The notes under the pieces are model-generated. The model was not told the origin of the DNA and ran no database searches. It saw nothing but the letters and a program-made list of their open reading frames with translations. A stretch of 40,360 nt of DNA from DATMNI01 sp035570275 (GTDB lineage Bacteria; Acidobacteriota; Terriglobia; Bryobacterales; Bryobacteraceae), in contig DATMNI010000336.1 in NCBI GenBank assembly GCA_035570275.1, positions 1 to 40,360 of the forward strand, in the 5' to 3' direction. The position numbers were made by a program, and so were the translations under genes. Below, piece by piece: positions 31,058-38,962 of this stretch. How positions within the stretch are numbered: the first letter of the stretch is position 1; each line of letters starts with the position of its first letter.

Positions 31058-31418
31058 GGTTATGGATCAATCACAACAGATAGCTGCCGAGCACCATGAC
31101 CTTGCCGCTCACGCCCATCGTAGCGGCGCCGAGCGTCACGGTAAGGAAGATCACCTGACCGGACATGAAAGCTCCAGACTAGCCCTTGAACATTCGAATA
31201 AGACTTACTTGCACGCAGAAAACGAGCATCAGAACATCAAGACACGGGAAGGCATCAACGGCGTCGTTCACGAAGCCAAAGAGCATGACACTTTGCCGCT
31301 GCTCGCTTATCGGCTTTGGCAAGCCAGGGGCTGTCCGGAAGGATCTCCGGAACAAGATTGGTCTAGCGCCGTAGAAGCGCAGCGCTCCCGTGACGTAGAC
31401 CCTGAAGGCCAAACCTAA
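31056..31418 (+). CDS. DUF2934-containing protein
   Basis: 120 residues. The first 70 are His-, Glu- and Lys-rich (AAEHHDLAAHAHRSGAERHG). The C-terminal 40 match the DUF2934 pattern: LLAYRLWQARGCPEGSPEQD followed by W and acidic/helical residues, like AYxLWExxGRPEGxDxxxW. DUF2934 proteins are common in soil bacteria and of unknown function. ATG 31056 or 31062 may start it; no strong ribosome binding site is visible. Confidence 0.65.
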   Translation: MVMDQSQQIAAEHHDLAAHAHRSGAERHGKEDHLTGHESSRLALEHSNKTYLHAENEHQNIKTREGINGVVHEAKEHDTLPLLAYRLWQARGCPEGSPEQDWSSAVEAQRSRDVDPEGQT

Positions 31419-31802
31419 CCCTGAGAATCAGGGTATGGTGGTTGTCTTGCTATGGTTTCGATGCTGTGGCCCTTCAGGCAAAGTCAGGTGGCGCCGCGAG
31501 AAAACGGATCCAGGTCGCCGCAGCGATTGACTCGCTTCTCGCGGCGAGATTCAGGAATGAGGACATCTCGGAGCTGTTCCCCGGCGGGTGGGAGCCATCG
31601 GCGGTACCGCCATCCGGTCTCGACAACCGCCCACAACCAAGACAGCCGCTAGTCCGCGCACCCGAAGCGATGGCGGCTCGATACAGACTCGGGGCTGTTG
31701 GCCCTTTCGCTTCAGTTGCCCGCCAAGGGGGGCGGCTGGAGCAACCAAATGCGAGTCCCGCCCTCGGCCGGGAACTCTTGAACATTTACCAAGGAGAACT
31801 CC
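31419..31802. other. Region without recognisable gene
   Basis: About 380 bases. A long open frame on the plus strand crosses it and runs in another frame over the small membrane gene at 31803, so it is unlikely to be real. The last 20 bases hold the AAGGAGA ribosome binding site of that gene. The promoter for the membrane gene should lie here. Confidence 0.45.
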
Positions 31803-31952
31803 ATGTTTCTAACGCTGTTTGTTGTTTTGCTCGTAATGTGGCTGATGGGATTTTTCGCGTTCCACGTAGCCGGTGGGCTGATTCACCTTTTGTTAATCAT
31901 AGCGCTGATCTCTTTGGTGCTGCACTTATTCAGGGGTCGTAGCGCGGCTTGA
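31803..31952 (+). CDS. lmo0937-type small membrane protein
   Basis: 49 residues. Two membrane helices (TLFVVLLVMWLMGFFAFHVA and LIHLLLIIALISLVLHLF) are joined by GG and end in RGRSAA. This matches the lmo0937 / DUF5670 family, whose members end in GGxIHLLLVIAxxxLLxxxxxGR. They are often stress-induced in soil bacteria; function unknown. AAGGAGA lies 6 bases before ATG 31803. The stop codon lies in a 13-bp duplication, and a terminator-like hairpin starts immediately after it. Confidence 0.85.
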   Translation: MFLTLFVVLLVMWLMGFFAFHVAGGLIHLLLIIALISLVLHLFRGRSAA

Positions 31953-31981
31953 AAGCGCGGCTTGAAAGCCAAGCCGCGTTT
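31953..31981 (+). terminator. Hairpin after the lmo0937-type gene
   Basis: AAGCGCGGCTT (31953-31963) pairs with AAGCCGCGTTT (31971-31981) across a 7-base loop, with one G-T wobble. It starts directly after the stop. Only a short T-run follows the stem, so it may be a weak intrinsic terminator or an mRNA stabiliser. Its left arm repeats GCGCGGCTTGAAA from the end of the coding region. Confidence 0.5.
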
Positions 31982-32206
31982 GGCTGCCGGCTCGCATGTT
32001 GAAATGTAGGCAGGCTGTCCCGGCGGTGACCGTCTTTGTTGCTTCCGGAACATCCTTGGCCGCGCCGAAGAAGAACCTCGTTAAACACGGCACGGGACAG
32101 TCTGGCTCAATTCCAAGCGATCTCCCAAGCCGGCCCTCATCGGACCACTGTAAACTCTCGCCCTTCCCGCGAGTATGCCCGGCGGCAAAGTGGTACAAAA
32201 CCTAAT

Positions 32207-33781
32207 ATGAACGGACGAGTCCCTACCTCCACCGCGCCGTTTGGGGCGGCGATACTTGTTGTGCTCGGTTTAGCGATTTATGCTCAATCCGGAGGCTCCG
32301 CGGCCGGCGCCGGGCCATGGCCGGTGGCCGGACACGACCTGTCGAATTCCCGGAACCAGCCAACGGAAACCCGCATCAACACAGCCAATGTGGGCTCACT
32401 TGCCGCGAAGTGGGTCTTTCGGACCGCGGGCGATGTCTCAGCCACGCCAACAGTGGGCGCCGATGCAGTCTATGTCCCGGACTGGGCGGGTAACTTGTAC
32501 GCGATTCGCAAGGACAACGGGCAAGCCATCTGGTCGGCAAAGATCTCGCAGTACGACGGTGTTCCCGGCGCAGTTTCGCGAGTAAGCCCGGCGATTCATG
32601 GCAACGATCTGATCGTCGGAGACATCGGGAGCCCGGGGCAACCGCACGACGGGGCCCGCATTATGGCTGTCGACCGGCAAAGCGGGGTTCTGCATTGGAT
32701 GACTCAGGTGGAAAAGAACCCGGCGGCGATTATCACCGGATCGCCCGTGGTGGTGGGAGACATGCTGGTGGCAGGAATCTCGTCGAACGAAGAAAGCCTG
32801 GCGAATGTCCCCGGATATGTCTGCTGTACCTTTCGAGGCAGCATGGTGGCGCTGGACGCCAATAGCGGTAAGATCCTCTGGCAGACTTACACTGTGCCGG
32901 ACAACGGCGGCAATGCCGGCGGGTACAGCGGCGGTGCGATCTGGCAGCCGCCGGCTATCGATACCAGCGCCGGCTTGATCTATGTGGGCACTGGCAACAA
33001 CTACACCGTTCCGGATGCGGTGGAGACTTGCCAGAAGCAGGTCGGCGCGGGAATGAGCGCGTCGTGCATGGACCCGGCCGACCATTTCGATTCGGTACTG
33101 GCGTTGGATATTCGCACCGGCGCAATCATGTGGTCCAAGCAACTGCAGGGATACGATGCCTGGACAGTGGCGTGCGGCAGCCGGACTGCGGGTACGACGT
33201 GCCCTTCGCCCACGGGACCGGACTATGACTTGGGCGGCTCGGGACCGAACCTGTTGCCGGGCCTGGTGGGCATCGGTCAGAAGAGCGGTATCTTCTGGGG
33301 CCTGGACCCGTCAGGCGGTGACATCTTGTGGAGCGCGGTAGTGGGGCCGGGCAGCACCATCGGCGGAATCGAATGGGGAACCGCCAGCGATGGAGAGCGA
33401 ATCTACGCGGCCATCGCCAACAATCTGCACAACGCGTACAAACTGGCGCACAACGGGCCGACCATCACGTGGGGCTCATGGAGCGCGCTCGATGCCCGCA
33501 CGGGGAGGATCGTCTGGCAGACCGCGGATCCCACCAAAGGCGCGATCGATCCGGGCGCCATGAGCGTGGCCAACGGAGTGGTGTATGCCGGGTCGTATTC
33601 GGGGCTGATGCATGCCATGGATGCCAGGACGGGAGCGATTCTCTGGAGTTTCGACAGCGGCGGCTCGGTTGTGGATGGGCCGGCAATCGCCGATGGAGTG
33701 GTGTATTGGGGTTCGGGTTACACCCGTATCGGGCCGGGGAAGCCCAACAATCAGGTGTTTGCATTTGCGCCCGGGCAGTAG
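32207..33781 (+). CDS. PQQ-type beta-propeller, polyvinyl-alcohol-dehydrogenase-like
   Basis: 524 residues. The signal peptide (AAILVVLGLAIYAQSGG) is followed by eight or so PQQ-propeller blades with W-docking motifs (GNLYAIRKDNGQAIWSAKIS, GSMVALDANSGKILWQTYTV, SALDARTGRIVWQTADPTKG, MDARTGAILWSFDSG). Adjacent cysteines in YVCCTFRG match the vicinal disulfide seen in quinoprotein dehydrogenases. No cytochrome c domain is fused, unlike classical PVA dehydrogenase. It would oxidise an alcohol in the periplasm, passing electrons to a separate cytochrome. Substrate and cofactor are inferred. ATG 32207 starts the signal peptide; a longer upstream frame is not protein-like. Confidence 0.85.
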   Translation: MNGRVPTSTAPFGAAILVVLGLAIYAQSGGSAAGAGPWPVAGHDLSNSRNQPTETRINTANVGSLAAKWVFRTAGDVSATPTVGADAVYVPDWAGNLYAIRKDNGQAIWSAKISQYDGVPGAVSRVSPAIHGNDLIVGDIGSPGQPHDGARIMAVDRQSGVLHWMTQVEKNPAAIITGSPVVVGDMLVAGISSNEESLANVPGYVCCTFRGSMVALDANSGKILWQTYTVPDNGGNAGGYSGGAIWQPPAIDTSAGLIYVGTGNNYTVPDAVETCQKQVGAGMSASCMDPADHFDSVLALDIRTGAIMWSKQLQGYDAWTVACGSRTAGTTCPSPTGPDYDLGGSGPNLLPGLVGIGQKSGIFWGLDPSGGDILWSAVVGPGSTIGGIEWGTASDGERIYAAIANNLHNAYKLAHNGPTITWGSWSALDARTGRIVWQTADPTKGAIDPGAMSVANGVVYAGSYSGLMHAMDARTGAILWSFDSGGSVVDGPAIADGVVYWGSGYTRIGPGKPNNQVFAFAPGQ

Positions 33782-33819
33782 CTAAGTACACCGTTTCAGA
33801 AGTTCGCCAACGTATCGGG

Positions 33820-33893
33820 AAACCGCTTGCTAACGCGCGCGGCTCCGATCGGAGCCCCGACGGTCACGGAGCGGCTGTCTCGAAATACGAGAC
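33820..33893 (+). repeat. Dispersed KPLANARGS-type element, copy B, with palindromes
   Basis: The 26-bp core 33820-33845 matches copy A (1541-1569) at 24 positions. It runs into a perfect 16-bp palindrome GGCTCCGATCGGAGCC (33841-33856) and then a stem GTCTCG/CGAGAC with a 5-base loop (33877-33893). It lies between the convergent propeller and cytochrome genes, where twin hairpins could act as a bidirectional terminator. Confidence 0.7.
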
Positions 33894-34067
33894 CGTTCGC
33901 CATCGCGGCTTGTATGGGCGAGGCGTGGGCGGGACGGACATTCATCTCCTGGCGTCCGCCATTACGGAGCGAATGCAGTTATGGACGACCGATTCACGCC
34001 GGGCCGCGGTGGCTGTCGAGTTCGTGTCGCATACCAGGCGCCAGCCTCGTACGCGGCGTGCAGGTGG

Positions 34068-35441
34068 CTACGGCGCCGCAGGTCGCTGCGGCTGGGGCCG
34101 GATCACTACGTCCTGCGGTTTCAGGTTGGCGTCTACCACCAGGGAGAAAAAGCCCATCATCATTTCTTCCCAGGTCTGATCGCCCCATCGGACGCTCGCG
34201 TTCGGATTTGGATTAGCCGGATTGTTGGCCGAATTGTCGTGATGCGCCGTGCATTCGATGCGCGTGCCCTTCGGCAGCACGACCGGCTGGGCTTCCTCAT
34301 AGCCGACCTGCCAGTTGAAATCGTACTTGGGCACGCTCAGCAGTGTCTCGGTTTCACCTGTCGGGTATGCGACCTGATACAAGAAATCCTTTCCCCGGAC
34401 GTGCATGTGCGGCATGAGCCAAACCAACCGCGCCGGCTCGTTGATGGTGACCATGGAATGCGATTCGTAATTCGGATCGTTGGGAGGAATCTCGAACTGC
34501 TGCTGCGTGGCATTGGAGGTGAAGAACCGGTACTTGGGCGGCTTGGCTGCCAGCGTCAGGCCGACTTTGGTCTGATCGGTGGCCGGTTTGCCGTTGGTCG
34601 TGTAGTGCAACTGGAACACGAAATCGGAGCCGGCCGGGACGAACTTGGCGGCGTCGGCGATCGGCGAATCGAAGCGTTGCGCCTGCAGCCCGGGAACATA
34701 GGCGGTCAGAAGTTCGACCCCCGCCATCCCGCCACCCGCCTGCCCGCGCTGTCCGCCGGCGCCCGCCTGCGGCCCACCCTGAGGTGCGCGCCGGATGGCG
34801 GCTCCGTTAGCGTCGCGCTCGGGTGTTACGGGCACGAAGGGAATGCCCGGTTTGGCGTCCTTCAAATACGTCGATCCCGGCGGGCGAACGTAGACGATGA
34901 CGTGATGCATCACCGCGCGATTGCCGGGACGAACCTCGGCCGCGGTCACCCAGACGTCCTTATCGAAATGAGTGGGAACGACAATGTACTGGTATTCGAC
35001 GATCCCAGACGCCGGGACCTCGAAGGGGTTGGGGATCTCGACGGTCAGATCCGGCTTGATGTTCCAGCCCTGCGTGAAGTGCAGCGGAGCAGGCTTGTCC
35101 TTGATGTCGCCCTCGGGAGCGCCGTTGTCGGCCCAATTCACCAGCGTCCTGGTCTCCGCCTCACCGAGCCTGCGCTCATTCTGGAAGTGGCCGTACCTGG
35201 CATCGGCGAACCACGGCGGCATCTTCCGGGAGAGCACGGCGGCCTTCATCGCCTTCGCCCAGGGCCGCGTCTCCTGGTACGTCAGGAAAGACATTGGAGC
35301 CACCTCGCCCGGCCGATGACAGCTCTGGCAGTGGGTCTGCAGTACCGGCAGCACGTCTTTGTTGAAAGTGGCCGGCTGATCACTAGAACTTGCTGCGGCG
35401 GCGATGGCTACGCAGCTCAAACTCAGCGCAAACAGACGCAT
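34068..35441 (-). CDS. Cytochrome c / copper-monooxygenase-like (PHM-fold) protein
   Basis: 457 residues. A signal peptide (FALSLSCVAIAAAASS) is followed by a single heme-c site (Cys38, Cys41, His42 in CQSCHRPG) and RKMPPWFAD with a candidate Met ligand. Two PHM-like beta domains follow, with copper-ligand-type motifs AVMHHVIVYV, FQLHYTTNG and LVWLMPHMHVRGKDF, and a closing CTAHHDNSANNPANPN. Such proteins are frequent in Acidobacteria and Planctomycetes. They are proposed to be copper oxygenases with built-in electron supply, unproven for this subfamily. ATG 35441 has GAGGAGGG upstream. A Gly/Gln-rich insert lies near 228-242. Confidence 0.85.
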   Translation of the reverse strand: MRLFALSLSCVAIAAAASSSDQPATFNKDVLPVLQTHCQSCHRPGEVAPMSFLTYQETRPWAKAMKAAVLSRKMPPWFADARYGHFQNERRLGEAETRTLVNWADNGAPEGDIKDKPAPLHFTQGWNIKPDLTVEIPNPFEVPASGIVEYQYIVVPTHFDKDVWVTAAEVRPGNRAVMHHVIVYVRPPGSTYLKDAKPGIPFVPVTPERDANGAAIRRAPQGGPQAGAGGQRGQAGGGMAGVELLTAYVPGLQAQRFDSPIADAAKFVPAGSDFVFQLHYTTNGKPATDQTKVGLTLAAKPPKYRFFTSNATQQQFEIPPNDPNYESHSMVTINEPARLVWLMPHMHVRGKDFLYQVAYPTGETETLLSVPKYDFNWQVGYEEAQPVVLPKGTRIECTAHHDNSANNPANPNPNASVRWGDQTWEEMMMGFFSLVVDANLKPQDVVIRPQPQRPAAP

Positions 35442-35720
35442 GCATCCCTCCTCGGTCGGTGGTGCTGGTCACCATATTAACCCAGGCCGCGGTTCCGCTC
35501 AAGCGGAATAATCTACCGAATGGCCGGTATCGAAACGGTTCGCGGAACCGGGGATACTGGGCGGTTGGAAGCCACTCCGATGCGCCGGCGCGTCGTGCTG
35601 TATGCCGGGATAGCTTCGACCTGCAAGGAGGATTGGGGCGGGAAAGCGGTGCGGGCCGCCGACGCCGCTGCGTGTCTACGCGGGCTGCAAGGCGCGCGGC
35701 GTCACTACCACCTGCGAGGC

Positions 35721-36815
35721 TCAGCGGGCCTGTTGGATCCTTCCGCCTTTCGCCGAGAGCATCAGCTTGACCAGTGCTTCGGTGACTTTCGGCTCCAGGC
35801 CTTCGGTGTGTCCTTTCTCGAGGCGGACGACGTCGGCAACCACCCTGCCGTTAGTGCACTCCGGATAGACGTAAATTTGAGCCTTGCCGGGCGCAGGAAG
35901 GAGTCCCCACGAAGGATTGGGCGGATTCTGCCGCGTGCCGTCGTAGACATAACCAGCCTTGAGGTCAACCGTCTCCTCCAGTTTGCGCCGAGGTCCGCAC
36001 TTGCATGCCGCGGCCCAGTCCGAGGTCTCCGGTATGCCTTTTTCATCCATTTCGCGCTGGCCGGTCTCATAGATAAACGAGAATTCGCTGGACGGAGGTT
36101 CGCGCAAGGCTGCCGCCGCCGCGGCAAAGGAGGACGCCCCGGCACGGCCGCCACCGGCTGAACCGGCCGCCGTCACGGTGCCAGGAGCCGCGCCAGCGGC
36201 CCCGCCGACGCCAAAACTCGAAGCGCGGCCGGGGCTTCCGCCCAGGCGGCCGCCTGACAGGCTGAGCCAGCCATCCACCCTCTCTTTGAAGAATGGAATT
36301 CTCACGATCCGGTTCGAGGTCATGCCTCCCTGAGAGTGCCCCACCAGCCAGAAAGCCTTAATGTTCGCCTTGCCGATCTGATCGACCACCGAATTGACGA
36401 TGTTCTGCAGGTATTCGTCGTCGGCCGCCGACCACGTCTTCGTAGGGGAGTTCGGTGTGGCGATCACCAGGCGGTACTGGTCCTTGTAATCCAGAATCGG
36501 GAAATAGTGGCGCTGCCAGTTTCCGTACGAGCCTGCCCCGTGCAGACTGAGGATGAAGGTGACGGGTTCGCCCGGCTTGAGATCGCACGGATAGTCGAGG
36601 AAGTAGGTTCGGCGGCTTTTCATCTCGACCACCGGCCCTGGGTTGATCACGCGGTCCGCGGGGCAGTCCTTGTCAGGACAGTGCAGCGCCGGGGGTGTGA
36701 CACAGGGCGCGCCGGAGAACTGGAAGGGTTGTTGTTGGGCGCCGGCATATCCCGCAAATGCGGTCACGCCGCTCAGTACGGCCAGCAGTCCGGCCGAATT
36801 GGTTGATCTCCTCAT
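35721..36815 (-). CDS. Exported alpha/beta-hydrolase (polyhydroxybutyrate depolymerase/LpqC-like)
   Basis: 364 residues. A signal peptide ends near AGYAGA. The hydrolase core follows: VTFILSLHGAGSYGNWQRHY as oxyanion region, a RLVIATPNSPTKTW strand and nucleophile Ser161 in GHSQGG. After it comes a Gly/Ala/Ser-rich insert (about 195-235) and a C-terminal part with several Cys residues. The His of the triad is probably in KGHTEGLEP. LpqC/PHB-depolymerase-type esterases cleave short polyesters or feruloyl esters; substrate uncertain. AGGAG lies 11 bases upstream of ATG. It follows the cytochrome gene on the same strand but with about 280 bases between. Confidence 0.8.
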   Translation of the reverse strand: MRRSTNSAGLLAVLSGVTAFAGYAGAQQQPFQFSGAPCVTPPALHCPDKDCPADRVINPGPVVEMKSRRTYFLDYPCDLKPGEPVTFILSLHGAGSYGNWQRHYFPILDYKDQYRLVIATPNSPTKTWSAADDEYLQNIVNSVVDQIGKANIKAFWLVGHSQGGMTSNRIVRIPFFKERVDGWLSLSGGRLGGSPGRASSFGVGGAAGAAPGTVTAAGSAGGGRAGASSFAAAAAALREPPSSEFSFIYETGQREMDEKGIPETSDWAAACKCGPRRKLEETVDLKAGYVYDGTRQNPPNPSWGLLPAPGKAQIYVYPECTNGRVVADVVRLEKGHTEGLEPKVTEALVKLMLSAKGGRIQQAR

Positions 36816-37018
36816 CTGGCTTCTTACTCCTGATTTCTAACCGACCGTCCGGTAGATTACACCTGGGTCTTTGGGATGTCAAGACCGTCCGTTCCGCCCG
36901 TAGGGAACAGCCCAACGAGAGATGCTCATGGAATAGCGTGGCGCCGGCGAGCGCCTCGCGAGGCAGGTCCTACGCTGCGCCGACAATCGCCCGCGGCGGG
37001 CCGGACAGGCGCGGACGC

Positions 37019-38266
37019 CTATCCTACCTTCGAAAACGCCATGCCCGCGAAGCTCACCACGCTGCGGTCGTCGATGTTCCACTGCTCGTACTTCAACAAC
37101 TGGCCGCGCATTTTCGGCGCGGTCTTGAGGAATGTGTAAAATGGCGCGGAGCCGCACCATTTCAGGTCGTCCTGGTTGGGCCGCAACAGGTCCCAGAAAC
37201 CGGCAGCGTCGGCGGCATTGATTTGGGCGATGCGCGCCTGGTCGCGGCCGGCCACTTCGGCCATCACTCCCTGACCCGCGAAGGCTTCAAACTGGTCCTG
37301 ATAACGCACGCCCATGTGGGCCATGTCCACGCCTAGAATCCAGAAAAGGCGGTCGCCCTGCAACTCGCGCAGTTCGCCGAGGGCTTCGTGAAAGGCCTTC
37401 ACCTGGTCGTCGTCTTCGGGGTCGCCGCCCTGGTAGAGGCTGCGCGCAAACTGGCCCACCAGAATCGGCAGGATGCGCACATCGGGTCCCAGCACATGCT
37501 GCAGGAAGATCACCTGCAATTCCACGGTGTGCTCGAAGGAGTGGCAGTAGTCCTCCATCTCGATGGCTTTACCGCCGCGCGCGGCCAGCCAGTCCACCAG
37601 GGCCTGGTCGGTGACGGCTTCGCCGAGCGGGGTGCGGAAGTTTTTGCGCGTGAGGCCGAACTTCTCCGGCTCGCCGAAGTGTGAGGTGGCCAGAATCACG
37701 AAGGTGCGGTCGCGATGCTCGGGCTTCAACAAGCGGTAGGCAGCGCGGTAGGACTGCCAGCCGCCTTCCGGGCTGACGTGAGGGGCGGCGATGGCGAACA
37801 GATCGCCGTTGGCGCCGACCTCGCCGGCGGAAACACAGCCAGGCATGGCGGTGCCGCTCATGTAACCGGCCAGCGTCTCACGCAGTTGCGCTGGTTCGCC
37901 CGGATAGGCGGCGCCCGCATGGGCAGGCTCGCGCACGCTCTTCTCGGCGAATTCACGCTTGCGGTCTGCCCGCATGCCTTCGAAGGCTTCGTCTTCCAGG
38001 AACCCGGCGCTGCTCAGCGTTTGCACCAGGTGGCGCTCGGTATCGCCCACTTGAAGATCGTTGGTGAGGCGCACCAGCATCTGGCGCAGGTCCAGATCCG
38101 TGGCCTGGCCATCGAAGCACCCCAGGCATTCCACCAGCAGGGGCGGAATCACCAGCATGGCATCGGTGAACTTGTAGGGGTCGCGAATGAACAGTCCGGG
38201 ATGTTCGGGCGAAGGCGACGGCATGAAATCCAGGTTCATGCGCAAGCGGGGAAGGGGATGGGCCAC
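37019..38266 (-). CDS. MEMO1-like protein (AmmeMemoRadiSam system protein B)
   Basis: 415 residues. The last 280 form a MEMO1 domain: AHAGAAYPGEPAQLRETLAG, a IAAPHVSPEGGWQSYRAAY strand with the conserved His, FVILATSHFG, HSFEHTVELQVIFLQH, ILPILVG and DMAHMG. The family is related to aromatic dioxygenases (LigB fold). In bacteria it often travels with an AMMECR1 protein and a radical SAM enzyme; neither is present here. The first 130 residues are a separate helical domain (ECLGCFDGQATDLDLRQMLV), perhaps winged-helix. GTG 38266 starts just after three 16-bp repeats; ATG 38239 is an alternative. It follows the RNA methyltransferase. Confidence 0.8.
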   Translation of the reverse strand: MAHPLPRLRMNLDFMPSPSPEHPGLFIRDPYKFTDAMLVIPPLLVECLGCFDGQATDLDLRQMLVRLTNDLQVGDTERHLVQTLSSAGFLEDEAFEGMRADRKREFAEKSVREPAHAGAAYPGEPAQLRETLAGYMSGTAMPGCVSAGEVGANGDLFAIAAPHVSPEGGWQSYRAAYRLLKPEHRDRTFVILATSHFGEPEKFGLTRKNFRTPLGEAVTDQALVDWLAARGGKAIEMEDYCHSFEHTVELQVIFLQHVLGPDVRILPILVGQFARSLYQGGDPEDDDQVKAFHEALGELRELQGDRLFWILGVDMAHMGVRYQDQFEAFAGQGVMAEVAGRDQARIAQINAADAAGFWDLLRPNQDDLKWCGSAPFYTFLKTAPKMRGQLLKYEQWNIDDRSVVSFAGMAFSKVG

Positions 38267-38272
38267 GTCCTA

Positions 38273-38323
38273 TCGTAGCGTGCCCAAGTCGTAGCGTGCC
38301 CAAGTTATCGTAGCGTGCCCAAG
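38273..38323. repeat. Three 16-bp repeats between two minus-strand genes
   Basis: TCGTAGCGTGCCCAAG occurs at 38273, 38289 and 38308; the first two abut and the third is 3 bases further. The right-most copy encodes the end (LGTLR) of the RNA methyltransferase, and the other two lie between it and the MEMO1-like gene. The unit is not a multiple of 3, in contrast to the repeats inside genes. Confidence 0.9.
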
Positions 38324-38877
38324 CTACCGCGGCGTGACAAGCCCCGATATTTGCGAAGCAGTTCGTAGATCACCACCCCGCCGGCCGTGGCCACATTGAG
38401 CGAGTGCTTGCTCCCCAGCATGGGAATGCGAATGTGAGTGTCCGACAGTTCCGAGACTTCAGGCCGGATTCCTTCGACCTCATGGCCGAAGACCACGCAA
38501 ACCGGGAAGCGCGGCGCCCAATCGAAGAGATCCACCGCGTGGACCGAGGTCTCGACCGCTGCGATTTCGTAGCCGCGCTCGCGGACGGCCTTCAGCAGCG
38601 GCACGGGCTCCCAGGCGTGTTCCCAGGCCACCGATTGTTCGGCGCCCAGGGCAGTCTTCGCGATCGCGCTCTTGGGCGGCCTGGCGGTGATGCCGCACAG
38701 GTAGAGCTTTTCCACGGCGGCGGCATCAGCGGTGCGAAAGAAGGCACCCACGTTGTACATGCTGCGCACGTTGTCTAGCAGCACCGCCACCGGCAGCGCG
38801 GAAATCCCATCGTAGAGCGCGCCGGCGCTGGTGGCTTGAAAGGGGAGTCGGTCCATGGCCGCGGCGAAGTATAGCAT
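38305..38877 (-). CDS. SpoU/TrmH-family RNA 2'-O-methyltransferase
   Basis: 190 residues with the three SpoU motifs: VRSMYNVGAFFRTAD, CVVFGHEVEGI and IPMLGSKHSLNVATAGGVV, which form the knotted SAM site. It would methylate a ribose in tRNA or rRNA; the exact target is not readable. ATG 38877 or 38856 is the likely start. The frame is open further upstream but would overlap the divergent glycosyltransferase gene. The final residues RRGSLGTLR come from a repeat element. Confidence 0.87.
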   Translation of the reverse strand: MLYFAAAMDRLPFQATSAGALYDGISALPVAVLLDNVRSMYNVGAFFRTADAAAVEKLYLCGITARPPKSAIAKTALGAEQSVAWEHAWEPVPLLKAVRERGYEIAAVETSVHAVDLFDWAPRFPVCVVFGHEVEGIRPEVSELSDTHIRIPMLGSKHSLNVATAGGVVIYELLRKYRGLSRRGSLGTLR

Positions 38878-38962
38878 GGTGGCATGAGGCCAGGACCCCG
38901 GTTGTTCCAGCGCGGTTGTTAACACGTGTTGCCAAAACGTGAGTGCTAAACTAAGGGTTTCC

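Noticed and set aside
31442..31942. 166-codon plus-strand open frame
   Set aside because: Overlaps the lmo0937-type gene in another frame, has no ribosome binding site and no domain.
33981..35480. 499-codon plus-strand open frame opposite the cytochrome/copper protein
   Set aside because: Antisense shadow of a gene with heme and copper motifs, a signal peptide and a good ribosome binding site.
35520..36161. Plus-strand open frame spanning the spacer and the hydrolase gene
   Set aside because: Mostly antisense to the hydrolase, no recognisable domain.
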